DNA from: Rotaria sordida
Taxonomy: Eukaryota > Rotifera > Eurotatoria > Philodinida > Philodinidae
NCBI GenBank assembly: GCA_905250125.1
Contig: CAJNOL010001376.1
Span: 1-64,000, forward strand
Direction: 5' to 3'
DNA: 64,000 nucleotides
Of the stretch, positions 24,706-36,300 are shown in pieces. Within the stretch, counting starts at the first letter, position 1; the number at the start of each line of letters is the position of its first letter. The notes beneath the pieces are model-generated. The model did not search any database. It saw only the letters and a program-made list of their open reading frames with translations, and was not told the origin of the DNA. A program made the position numbers and the translations under genes.

Positions 24706-26640
24706 TCACCAGAGTTCTGCATGAGCAAAATAGTCTTTAAAATTTGGAGAACAAATTTGTGGTTGATTATATAACGTTAGATACTTCATTTTGGAACAAT
24801 TTAGTCGTGTTGTATCACTTGTAAAATTGTCTGTTAATTTTTGTAAAGTATTATAATCCACATGAAGAGAGATATTTTTTACCAAAGATAGTTTATTATT
24901 ATTCAAAAATTGTTCGACATAATTGTCATGAGTTTGAAGAAGATTAAGTTCAATAAGATAAGGATATTCAATAATTGACCATTGTTGATTTTTATTCTTT
25001 TGTGGTTCTCGATTATGTACATGTAATCTTCGGACAGATGGAAATGATTTAGCAATTCGAAGAAAAAATTCATGTTCAAAAGGACGTTCATCAACTAATG
25101 AGAGTTTACGAACAGATTCAAATGATCCATCACGAAAATTATTTGTTATATTATTATAATCCAACCATATATATGGACATGAATAAATATGACAATGAAA
25201 TTGATTTGCTTTTGGAAAAGAATCAATTGATGAAATAATTTGATTTTTATTTATAAAATTTTTAAATGTATGTTGAATATATTCATTTGATGGTAAATTA
25301 ATTTGATTATTAAAAGGAATTATGGAATGAATATTAAATTTAAATATCTTTAATTTAGTCATATAATTCATAATATTCATTTCTAAATCATTACCATCTA
25401 TAATTGATGTATTATGACTGATAAAACATAAATTAAGTTCTTCTAAGTTTATCATTCGATGTAAAAGTGGAATAAGAAAATTATTGTAAGACAATAACAC
25501 TGATTTAAGAATTAACACAAAACTTTGTAAATGCCCAATTATTCTCTATAAAACAAGAAAAAAAGATAATTAATCAATGTAAATATTATTCATTCACTCG
25601 AATAAATAAAAAAGGTATTAATATGATTAACTTACTCTATTATTGATTAGTGGAGATGCAAGACTATTAGATGAACAAATAATGGTAACATAAAATGTTT
25701 GAAGACAATGGAGTCGACCATCAAGTAAATAGAGACAATCTTCATAAGATTCAACGACAACACGCAAATGTAATAGAATTGATGAAGAAATATTTGGAGG
25801 TGATGCACCAAATGCTAATCGATAATATTCAATAGCTGGAGTTGGATTGAAATTTAAAGATTTTAAATTAATGAAATTAGTCAAGATTTGTGTATATATG
25901 AAAATATTTGTATTTTTGATTGTTTTCGGTTCTTCACATTTATTAATACGAACAACAAGCGATGAAATTTGATATTTGAAGTTTTGAATGAAAAAATTTC
26001 CATCTAAATAAATATTAAAATATTTGATTTAGTTTATATTGTTTATAAATCAATTTTTTGGATGATTTTAAAAAAACCTCATCATCGACGGTGCTTCTTT
26101 CTTGTTCAATCAATGAGTATTAATTGAAGAATTTACAAAGTAAAGAATAAATGTATTCTCTTACAAATCATGTCTTTATTGTCAAATTTCTTCAAAACTT
26201 ATTTTTAATAATAAATATTCTAATCCAATTAATCAATGATCGAGTTGATTAAAAATAATTATCTTACCAGTAAATAGATTTCGAGCTTTATTGGATGAAA
26301 ATTTAATTAAACCAAGGCCGTATAATCTTGGATAAATCCTTGAATGAAGAATACGCTCCATTGACAATGGTTCAACATCGATCCATTCAATTTTATTTTG
26401 AATATAAGGTAAAATTTTTGAACAAAATCGATCAAGTATTGGATCAGTAAAGTCAAGTGAACCATAAGGAGGCACTGTCAAATTTAAATATGTTGTAAAA
26501 ATAGGATCTTTCACAATCCTATCAAATCGTCTATTAACACCTATTAAAGAATACAATACATCACAGTTATCCAACTTTTTCAAAATCATCATTATAATTT
26601 CATCAGGTAAATCATCTAATTGAATAAGTGAATTTTCCAT
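24706..26640 (-). CDS. F-box protein, three exons
   Basis: Exons 26268-26640, 25636-26003 and 24706-25545 join with consistent phases (1 and 0) at GTAAGA/TTTAG and GTAAGT/TATAG sites. They give 526 residues. Residues 1-50 (MENSLIQLDDLPDEIIMMIL, then LIGVNRRFDRIV) are an F-box. The remainder is a leucine-rich series (INLKSLNF, LHLRVVVES, MINLEELNLCF, VRRLHVHNREP, YPYLIELNLL, MKYLTLYNQP), a degenerate LRR-like solenoid. The predicted role is a substrate adaptor of an SCF ubiquitin ligase, with the target unknown. An upstream frame extension to 26844 has no support; the ATG at 26640 directly precedes the F-box. The frame is intact throughout. Confidence 0.88.
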
Positions 26641-27049
26641 GTTTATTTTGACATATGTTATTTTTTGATGTCTTTCCTTAGCTATATATATACTCATGTT
26701 TTGTGTTTGACTGATGTCGTCAATCAAAACAATGATATGCTCTTGTATAGTCTCAGTTGATAATGAATGAATGAAGAACTGATTGAATGGTATTTTTTTT
26801 TTGCTTTTTATTCGACATTGAATTTCATACTTGTCGATAAACAATCAATAAATGTTTTATGCTCTTTTAGACTGTAAAATGCGAAATTGTTATATGTTAT
26901 ATATCAAGCAGATAGTTCAAAAGAGAAGCAATGATTCCCAAACCACGAAATCTGTCAGTACTTAGAGTATTTATTACAAAATTAAAGAACGGCTCCTACC
27001 AAAGAATAGATCATTTATTCATACATTCTATCTCATAGAATGATAAAGA
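26641..27049. other. Intergenic, nothing recognised
   Basis: This should contain the promoter of the three-exon F-box gene. No motif stands out. Confidence 0.35.
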
Positions 27050-27390
27050 AAATTTATTATATTGTTGAATATCATGATTTAATTAACAAGAAAGAAATTT
27101 TATTAAACTATAATTTGAATAAAAATGACCATATTCACCAAGTACAACCACTTGGGAAAATGTTCTAATGCAACTCGTCTTCTATTATATAAAGCAGATA
27201 TATAAACTGATACATAAAAAAAATCAAATTCAACTATTTGTTTGTAGCGATATCAAATCTTTGTATTTGTTTAAGTACTGTTTCAAGTATTCTAACTTGA
27301 TCATGTATTCGTATTTCAATTCGTTTTTGAATAAAATCGAAAATATTTCTAATTCATGAGTCCTGATAAGATCAATGAGTAACAATCAAA
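27050..27390 (-). pseudogene. Eroded partial copy of the Argonaute gene
   Basis: On the plus strand 27053-27110 (TTGAATATCATGATTTAAT...) closely parallels 30238-30295 inside Argonaute exon 5. 27250-27380 (ATCTTTGTATTTGTTTAAG..., ACTTGATCATGTATTCG, AATATTTCTAATTCATG) parallels 30512-30625 inside exon 4. Order and orientation match the neighbouring gene on the minus strand, but the frame is broken and the exon junctions are lost. It looks like a decayed tandem copy of the N-domain and linker region. Confidence 0.6.
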
Positions 27391-27646
27391 GTTTATTTAA
27401 TGTTTAATTGTCAATAGCATATACAGGGTGTTTGAAAAGTAGTAACTCCCCATTTTAAATTCTTTATTACTCTCAAACAACAAACGATATCGTTTTGATT
27501 TTTTCACCATTGTGAAGTATGAACTATGGCATTTTGTTCTCGATGAAACAAATTGATTGATCGTTTGGCTCTCTAAGATCAAACTCGAATTTTGTCTTCA
27601 CAACATCTGGAAAAAACTCATTATTTTTGTAATTTATTATTGTTAT

Positions 27647-27783
27647 ACTAGAACCAGGATGTGGGTGTGTGGGTTTGGATGAACATTTTTGCATTGTCCA
27701 AACACACATTACAACTTCACATACACACCCACGTGCATATCTCACATCTATACTCACACTTATATTCACATCCTGGTTCTAGT
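27647..27783. mobile_element. 137-bp TIR element built of telomere-like repeats
   Basis: Perfect 17-bp terminal inverted repeats, ACTAGAACCAGGATGTG at 27647 and CACATCCTGGTTCTAGT ending at 27783, enclose degenerate TGTGGG units. GTGGGTGTGTGGGTTTGGA on the left is partly complementary to TCCAAACACACATT and CACATACACACCCACG inside. No clear target duplication is seen. Confidence 0.7.
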
Positions 27784-27985
27784 AATGATTAAGAGGTTGA
27801 TTGAACTGTTTTAGAAGCCGAACATGATAAAAAGAAAATAATAAGATAAAGAATATATTTATTTTTATTTATTATACATTACAGAAAAAAAAGTTAAATA
27901 AAAAAAAAAAATACAAAAAAAATTCAAGAAATCTTCTTGAATTTTTTTGAACGAAAGTGGTCCATGATCCAAATTATTTTCATCT

Positions 27986-30900
27986 TCAGCACGAATTACT
28001 TTCATTCGTGTGCACATCATCACATATGACACCACGTGTTGCATAGTGAATTGGTGCTGGCACAGGTGTAATATCTGTATCTTCAACGTCAGTATGACAT
28101 AAATAATACCTATTCATGTTGCAAAAAAAGAAAAAAAAACAATATAAGAATTTTTTCTGTTTCAAATGAAAATTCTTACGTTAATTGTTGAATATCATTT
28201 GATGTAAAGCCAATATCGTTATATAATACTTCATAAAATGTTGGTTGTGATGTACTTTTAGTCGTATTGGAATTGAGATAAAAATGAAAACCATTTTGTA
28301 AGACAATATCCGTATCAATAACTGTTCCTATAATGAAAAAATAAACAAATATTCAAACAACAAAATCAAATAAAATCCATTTAACCTGGTTGAACACTAT
28401 TTGCTTGATTAGATTGCTTATTGAAAGTAAAAAAATAGGTATTATGATTATTCTTAACAACAATAAAACAAATTTTAGGTAATGAATTATGACCATATAT
28501 TTCTAAAAAAAAAAAGAATTTGTTTATTGAATTCAGTCTCTGAACAATCATATTTACCTTGACATGCTTGTCGAATAGCTGGTAATTCATTGTTAAGTAT
28601 TTTTTCAGATGATCCATCATCAACACCAGCCCGATAAAGAACCAATTTGTTTGGCAAACAAGAATTATAATTAGAAAATTCACATAATAATTGACGAACA
28701 TAAATATGAAGTTCATTGATAAATTTAAGTGAAACTTTTTCTTGTGGTGAAAATTGTATAGGGTTAGTATATATTCTACCTGTTGAATCTTTTGATCCAA
28801 TAATAGTAGTGATTGGTGGTTGTTCATATGAATATGTTATATGAGTACAAGCAATACCAAAAAACATAAATATATCATGTTGAGCTGATGGTGATGTTAA
28901 TGACCATATTGATGATACGAGTTGATTGATACCATCAGCTGTGGTATTTAAAATGTCAACCAAATTCTTTGAAGAAATTTTGTTTATTAGAATTAAGTAA
29001 AAAGATCAAATGAAAATAATCTACATACTGCGAAATATTTATCTATTGTAGAAGTACTTTTTGATTCAAGGTGTTTAAAATCTATAGTTCGAATTACTAG
29101 ACCTTAAATAATAATAGTCATGATATTATATATATATATATAATATAAATAAACCTTACCATTATTTTTCCAATATTCCAAAGCTTTCATCAGATGATAA
29201 ATGCAATCACCAGTTTTATATAGAATATAAAAGATAACTTTACATTTTTGCTTTCGGAGTTCTTTCATATGAAGTATAATTGTTTTCGGTACAGCTGCAA
29301 TAGACTTTTCAATCGGTGATGAATTAAATCGAATATCATATTTTGACATTGCCTTTGATAGAAAGTAAAAAGAGATATTGTTTTAATTCATGTTGAAGAT
29401 ATTTCAATAGAAACCTCGGAAATTCTTTGAGCAAATTTTCTTGTTAAATCAATTTGTTGAGAATCTGGTTTATGTGAACTAACAAAAACAACAGCCCATG
29501 TACGTATTTCATATGTTTTATTAAAACGATTATTTAAACACCATTTACCAATTTGTATACTTTCAATAACATCACCATATGAACCATCATTTAATGATTT
29601 ATATTTAATTTCTGCTCGTGATAAGATTCGAGCTGGTAACATTACCATTTCATCAGTATTAACAGTAATACCAAACTGTTTCAGATATAGATCTTGATTA
29701 AATCGACGTTCATTAACAATACGTCGAATCATTTTATAACGTTCTCCAGGACTAACAACAGTTTTTTTTTTTATTTTAGCATATTGTTCAGCTGTGAGTG
29801 ATTGCAAAATTGTTTGTCCTTCATCAACATTAACTAATTCCATTGGTAAAATATATGATTGATTTTCATCATTTGGATTATATATTTCAACAACAGGTAA
29901 ATGTGGATGACGTAAATGTATTTGCAATTTATCATGAAAATAATCAACAGCTGTTATTTGTTTAGTTCCATCTATAGCATATTTATGTTCACTTGCTGAA
30001 CAACCAAATGATTTTAAACGATATTGACAAATTTTATTTGAAGATTTTATTACAAACCAAAGAAACTTCAGAATATTTTCAATTAATAATGTATGATCTT
30101 CTGGTAAAATACCTACAATGAAAAGATCAAGATTTTTATCAAACAGAGAAAATAAATAACATCAACTTAAACTACTAAAAAAATTTCTTATATTTATTAT
30201 AATATAAAATAGTTTTTCACGAAAAACTCACCATATAGTTGAATATCATAATTTAAATAACAAGAGATAAATTTAATTAAATTGTAACTTTGATAAAAAC
30301 AGCGATATATATTATTAATATTCAATGTTGGACCACGTTCACCAAAAACAATTGCTTGATAAAATCCTGATCCTATTCCTCGTCCATCACCTATAACAAA
30401 AGAAAATTTATATTTAAAAACAAACGAAATTGAATTTCTTCTTTGTACCTAGGTCATTCAAGAGTTGACATTTTGGATATAATTCATTTTCAATGGTAAT
30501 CATGTTAGATCTTTGTATGTGTTTAAATAATACATCAAATATTTTAACTTGATCATCTAGTTGCGTTGATTTTCGTTCTTGAATAACATTAAAAATATTT
30601 TTTAATTCATATGTTTTGACCAGACTAATTGAACATCGAAATTTATTATTTTTGTCAATTGCATTATGATCAATTTCAAATTCATAATCTTTGGTGAATG
30701 TTGATATTAAACTTTTGGCAGCATATAAATTTTTTTCATCATCATACCAAACCAATGGAAAATGTTCTTCTTTAATGAGTTTTTGAAGAGCTTCTAAACG
30801 TTCATCTTTTATACATGTACGCCATGAACCGTCACTCATTAAAATTTTCACGTTAATATCATATTGATAGATAATTACTTCATTTGCTGGTTTACCAAAT

Positions 30901-31284
30901 TTAATTGAAAAATGATTTGTGTAAACTACTGTTTGTTCACCAGCTAAAAAAAAGAATAACAAAAAATTGAATTCAATAGATTTAAACCAATGTACAGTAC
31001 CACGTCCTGCTTGTAATATTGGTATATCAATTTTTTTTTTTTGTAAGTTTGATACATTTGAACGGATTGCCACAGTTGATGAAATATTGTATGAACCATT
31101 TTCTGTTTGATCATCATGACTGGATTTTTGATTAATGATGCCATTTGAAGGATATGAATCAAGTTGAGAATAGTCAGGTGGGATATCATCTTTACACCTT
31201 ATACTAACTAAAATAGATTTTTACACAAATAGTTTTTTCGCATTTATAAATAAATTCTACTTACCACGTTCGAACGAAAGATAG

Positions 31285-31317
<33 letters not shown>

Positions 31318-31408
31318 CCTATTAAGAAAATATTCGATAACATATCAAATTAATTATAAGATATCTATACATACCATTGGTCTTATAATGATCTTTACTT
31401 GATAACAT
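27986..31408 (-). CDS. Argonaute protein lacking slicer residues
   Basis: Twelve exons (31375-31408, 31265-31318, 31001-31207, 30449-30943, 30232-30390, 29415-30112, 29160-29352, 29029-29102, 28558-28966, 28386-28502, 28180-28327, 27986-28109) join in phase to 903 residues. After an Asp run (residues 13-22) come the N domain (VVYTNHFSIKFGKPANEVI, NLYAAKSL) and linker (SGFYQAIVFGERGPTLNINN). PAZ (LPVVEIYNPNDENQSYILPM, ending DLYLKQFGITVNTDEM), MID and PIWI follow. In PIWI the first catalytic Asp (usual GADVTHP) is Ala at about 677 (FFGIACTH). Glu about 713 (SPQEKV) may remain. The second Asp (usual YRDGVSEG) is Ala at 751 (YRAGVDDG). The His (usual YYAHLVA) is Thr at 887 (HYATRG). The protein may still bind small RNAs but should not cut targets. 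Another frame from about 28030 continues MKVIRAEDENNLDHG...IQEDFLNFF to 27865, which looks more like an Argonaute tail, so a single-base frameshift near 28020 is possible. Confidence 0.9.
31286..31317 (-). repeat. GAT trinucleotide run coding an Asp tract
   Basis: About ten consecutive GAT codons (ATC on the plus strand) in exon 2 of the Argonaute gene encode an acidic run in its N-terminal tail. Such runs change length easily by replication slippage. Confidence 0.85.
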
Positions 31409-32677
31409 TGATCGATTATATGAAAGTATTTATTTTTCAAACTAAATATAAATCAAATAATATGTCTTAGAAATGAAATATTTGTCTATCTCATAGATTA
31501 GAAAGTATAGAAGTGTCTACTAGCTTGTCTATCGAGTGAAATAAACAATTATTTATCTGTCTGAACGAGAAGAAAATCCAAGGCGGGCGAGTGAATAAAA
31601 ATAAATTCATTTATATAGAACAAAAATAAAAAAAAAACTAATAATAGTCGCGTGATAATGCATATCATGAATCTCTCTCTTTCTTCCTATGTGCATAAAG
31701 ATAATACACATTTGCCTAGACTTGTTCGATTTATGCATACTAAATTCAATAATAAGGAAAAAGAATAGAATTTAATGAAGAAATAAAATCAGCAGATGAC
31801 CTTATCGAATAATGGTCGTCTCTGGATACTATAATATAAGCATATAATATTCGATAGAAAGTTTATTCAAATTCAATGACATTAGGATTTGATATATTTA
31901 AACAATAATTACAAGCTGATTTCACTATCACAACGTTGATGCTTTTTGTTGTATGAGATTTTCAAACAGCTATTATGAATATTCTCTTTTCAAAAATGAC
32001 TGGTAGAATATACGGAAAAATTCAATGTATATTTAATAATAAAGGATGTCTTTTATCAGAGTCTGCTGTGTCACTCTTAATACATTGGACACGACATAGC
32101 CCACCGGTGGGCCATATCGTGCCCAATGTGTTAATTGATTTCTTGTATCATCATTCTGAACTTTCTTGAGATTTTATTTTTTTTTCTCCTCACTTATCTC
32201 TAATTCCAACTTTCTTCACAATAACAAGTTACTTCTTCAATTAGACAATTATTTATTAACAAACTTTATAAAAAGAAAAAAGATAGACTTGTTAATGTTA
32301 ATTCACATAATGAAAATTACTGTTGAGAGTATATAGAATAAATTCAAAATCACTAATGTTATTGTGTTCGAAGATCTTCTATTCATAACAACATTTGAAT
32401 TTCAAGAACAATTTATATACATATTTTTATTGGAAGATCATATTTAAAACTTATTTACAGAATTTCAATTTAATGCAACTATTGAAAAACAAATACAAGA
32501 TGTTGAAAAGTACACAGACCTATACGATCAAACGTTTCTTTCGAATACATCGAACAAAAACCGAAAAACATTATCAGGATTATTAGTTGTTTTTTTTTAC
32601 ATTGAAATTCTTCTAAAATAAAACAAAAGAATTTGTCTGTTGTCATATGTCATTTGTTTTTTGATATCACCAAATTA
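31409..32677. other. Intergenic between Argonaute and rhomboid genes
   Basis: This holds the presumed Argonaute promoter and a 58-bp palindrome at 32077-32134. A plus-strand piece at 32455-32610, after a TTACAG acceptor-like site, reads EFQFNATIEKQIQDVEKY and onward. It looks protein-like but cannot be connected to other exons or named. Confidence 0.35.
32077..32134. mobile_element. 58-bp TTAA palindrome, minimal piggyBac-like element
   Basis: TTAA at both ends encloses a near-perfect palindrome. The left arm is TACATTGGACACGACATAGC and the right arm ends GTGCCCAATGTG, with CCACCGGTGG at the centre. The arms are the same sequence as the tips of the larger TTAA element at 22620-23452. It looks like two transposon tips joined head to head with no internal sequence. 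Confidence 0.75.
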
Positions 32678-33208
32678 TTAAAACATGAGATTATATATGT
32701 TATTGCAAATATATCGTAATGGACCATTTGTATACAAAAGACCAACTAAAATTCCCGCTAAATGACCTAAATTTTAAAAAAAAGCAATTCATAATCAAAA
32801 TAACTTAGAAAGCTGTTAGCTCAATTTCTGAGAAATTAAAATATGAAATACGATGTAATACTTCAGTTAAGTCATATATTATAAAGAGCCATTATTGATA
32901 TATAATGGTCTTTCGTCGTATGTAAATAAACGTCTGTGAAAAGTCAAATTTCTACATCTATATTTCAACACTCTTTTTAGATCGTATTTCACAAAAACAT
33001 GATAAAATTTACCAAGAAATGAAACATTAGGTGTAATTAATTGTATAACAATAAGTTCAACCCATACAATATATTTTGTTGATACTGGAATAAAACCAAA
33101 TAATGAATTTGAACTATAATCAGGTGTATAATGTGTTGTTATAACTTTTAATGCAAATATAACTGCACTAAAACCAATAGCACATGTAAATAAATATTCT
33201 GGATTATC
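32678..33208 (-). CDS. Rhomboid protease, RHBDD1-like (partial at gap)
   Basis: Two exons are visible, 33013-33208 (open into the gap) and 32678-32766, joined in phase 1 across a 246-nt intron. The first holds CAIGFSAVIFALKVITTHY, with the rhomboid catalytic serine in GFS. The second holds GHLAGILVGLLYTNGPLRYI, with the catalytic histidine in GHLAG. The order CAVGFSGVLFALK ... WVELV ... SFxGHLAGILVGL is typical of the ER-resident RHBDD1/RHBDL4 group, which cleaves membrane proteins for ER-associated degradation. The protein ends a few residues after the last membrane segment at a TAA (32678-32680), so the C-terminal ubiquitin- and p97-binding tail of the vertebrate protein is absent. The N-terminal half lies beyond the gap or is missing from the assembly. 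Confidence 0.85.
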
Positions 33209-33308
33209 NNNNNNNNNNNNNNNNNNNNNNNNNNNNNNNNNNNNNNNNNNNNNNNNNNNNNNNNNNNNNNNNNNNNNNNNNNNNNNNNNNNNNNNNNNNN
33301 NNNNNNNN
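33209..33308. other. Assembly gap (100 N)
   Basis: Exactly 100 undetermined bases, the usual placeholder for a scaffold join. It truncates the rhomboid gene on one side and the long F-box gene on the other. True distance and adjacency are uncertain. Confidence 0.99.
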
Positions 33309-36300
33309 CTGCAAACATGAGTTTTCAGATCGGAAAAGATTCTGAGCTTTGACTAACGCAAAAACTTCTATAAAATGCTCGATGAGCAGAAAAATTGCAT
33401 TTTGAATTTTAAATAGCTTGATTAGAAGTTCTATAAAAAAAAATGATTAACTTTTATGACCAATCAAGAGTTCATTTTCGATCAAACGTTCTCATTTTTG
33501 TTCAATTGTTGTTATGCCAATATCCACAAGCGTAGACACTCCAGGGCAGGGAGAAAGAGAGAGAAGAGTAAGAGTTAATAAAATACATACATATTGAACA
33601 ATGTGCAAAAGCCATTCAAAATGTTCAATTCGAAGATAAATCAATTGAATTGGCATTGATATAAGATAAGCAAGTATTTTTGCTCGTACTGTATTGTGAT
33701 CAATAGATTTATATTTGTACTCTGAAAATATATAATTATTATACCAATAAGAATATTTCTACAAGTATATTTCTATCAATTATTTATAAAAATGAATCCT
33801 CTCATGTTAACTATGCAATTTTCCCTATTACATAACATCGACTAATATCAGTATCCAACAGCATTACAGATGCTCACAGAGTGAATTTTTACATTCTGCC
33901 CTTATAAAAAACAAACAAAACTCATCCTGTTCTATCATGACTTGCTGTACTGGATCGAATAGAGCAGGATATCGTATCACTCTGTAGAATCGATATCCGT
34001 GTTCACTCTGACACTCAAACCTGTTAATAACAGATGAATATCATCAAAATCAAATGATATGAAACTCATAAGTAAAACTATATTGTCAATATGGTAAACC
34101 CAAGAGAAGAAACACATTACAAAGTTAATTTTTCGAAAATTATTACATTTACTTTTTTTATTATTTCTAACATGTTCATTCGAATGTACATCGATGAAGA
34201 ATAACTCAAAGTACCAGAGGTGGTGGGGCAATTCTAATCTAGAGGAGAATTCAAAACTTCTCAGGCAGTGATAAAAAGGTGATGTTCGGGGAAGGATATT
34301 TTTTAGCTTTTCTACTTTAACTTTTATCAAGGGATATCGGATGTCTCAATGTGTTTTCAACGGCATCTATTTGACATATATACCCTTCTATAGTCGACTG
34401 ATATAATCTAGGAGCGTTGTCGAAAGATGTCCTATGGAAGTTGAAAATCCTTCGTGATTTTTTTTTTGAAATTTCCAGGATTCATTTTAATTAAAAAATT
34501 TCTATTTCATAGCATAGAACATAATATAACTTTCCTAAAAAAGAAATCCATGATTTGCAAGAATAAGCGTTCATCTTTCAGCTGTTCTTTATCTGAAGTC
34601 TTGTCTACTTTCATCTTCGGTCATATGCCCGTATTTATCTCAATTTCGTTCAGTTGACGATGAAAGAAGTACCTAAGTACAGGAACTTTCAGAAAAGTTT
34701 CGAAAAAATGAAATATAGACGCTGTTGTTAAATTCTCTATAACAATCTATCACAACGTTTTATCCACCTGTCCTGATGAGTTCTTAGAATAGTGAAAGAT
34801 AGGATATATATAAAACATTGCTATGTCGTATCATGTTGAAAGTAATAAAAATATTTGTCATACATATTTTTTCACACAAAAATCTTGAAAACTTGGATCT
34901 GTTTTTAAAGAAGCAAAATGTTCTCTTGAGTTGTCTTAATTGGTTTTGAGAGAGAACTAAAAACAATAGACATGCAAGATACTATATTTTTCACTCTTCT
35001 AAATTAAATTTGCTCCAGTATTTAAACGAGTAATTGTCTGACTATTCACTTTTAATTCTTTAAGGCAATCTTCATAGCGTTCAGTTTACTGTTATCGTGA
35101 AAAATTAGAATGTGTTATGCAGTTTTTCTTTTTCCCTTCTCCAAATTTATTATCATCAAGCAGGAAAACCTTTTTTCTATGAATATTGTGAAGAGTTCAA
35201 TCATATATCTATATAAGAAATCCATATTTTTATCATTTTTTGAGGAAAATAGATATTATTTCATACATTAAGCTAATGGGACTTTTTAATAGTTATTTTA
35301 GACACTGTCGACAACGGATCCTTTGAAAACAGTCAAAATTTTAGCATTTGTACATGTGAAGATACATACAATATAAACTATGTTGGTAACATTTTGTGAT
35401 ATTCACCCTCAAATTCGCAATGACGCTCCTAAAGTTTTCTCAAGTATCGAGTCTCTCTCTCAGATGTCTTTCTTAGTTTTTCACTAAGACTTGAGCTTTC
35501 TTAAACGCAATTGGTGTGCCGCTTATCGTGCTATCTAATATAAGGGTGAACATACTATTGTTCAAAGAATTTTCGTATACTAAATATAAGTCCATGCTAA
35601 GATCTGTGGTTTTTTTTTTCAAAATATGAGCCCAAGAGAGAAACATGATTCTGTGATTTTACGATCTAAAATGATTTAACATGATTTAATTTTGATTTTC
35701 AGATGATTTAAATCACTTGTTTCTCCCTTGTATGAGCCTCCCCAAGCCTAATGGCTCCGCCGCCACTACAAAGTACTAGCTACTATCGTCTCTGTAACCT
35801 ATTTTCGTTTTTTGATCCACAAAAACTTTAAAAAAAACGTCTTTTCTTGAAGATGAAACTCATAAAACTGATGTATAAATTAGAAGGGTATAAAGATCTT
35901 ACTCTGTTCTCTCAGAGCACGGTCAAAAAAAGATTTTTTTTATTCTGTCCTAGGACAAGCCAGGATAAGGTTACCTTGTGTGAACATCTCTGAATGACAT
36001 ACGTTTGGTGAACAAAGACTAAACTTCTAGTTATTTCATGTTAATAACATAGAACAATATCTTAATTTTTTCTGAACAAAACAAAATACATTTTTGTAGT
36101 GAAAGTTGTCTATTGAACACACTAAGACACTTGTATAAATGCTTACAAGCTGAGCAAATTACGTTCACAGCATTTACTTATTTTATACTAATGAATGATA
36201 AACGAACAGCTGATTTACGGGATTCTAAAATATTACGAAAACTAAAAAGTATGACTTACCAGAACAACGACAAAAGTGAGATCCAAAAACAAGTCTTGTA

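Noticed and set aside
26641-26844. N-terminal extension of the three-exon F-box protein up to 26844
   Set aside because: The extension contains low-complexity Lys/Ile-rich codons and no motif; the ATG at 26640 directly precedes the F-box as in the other two F-box genes here.
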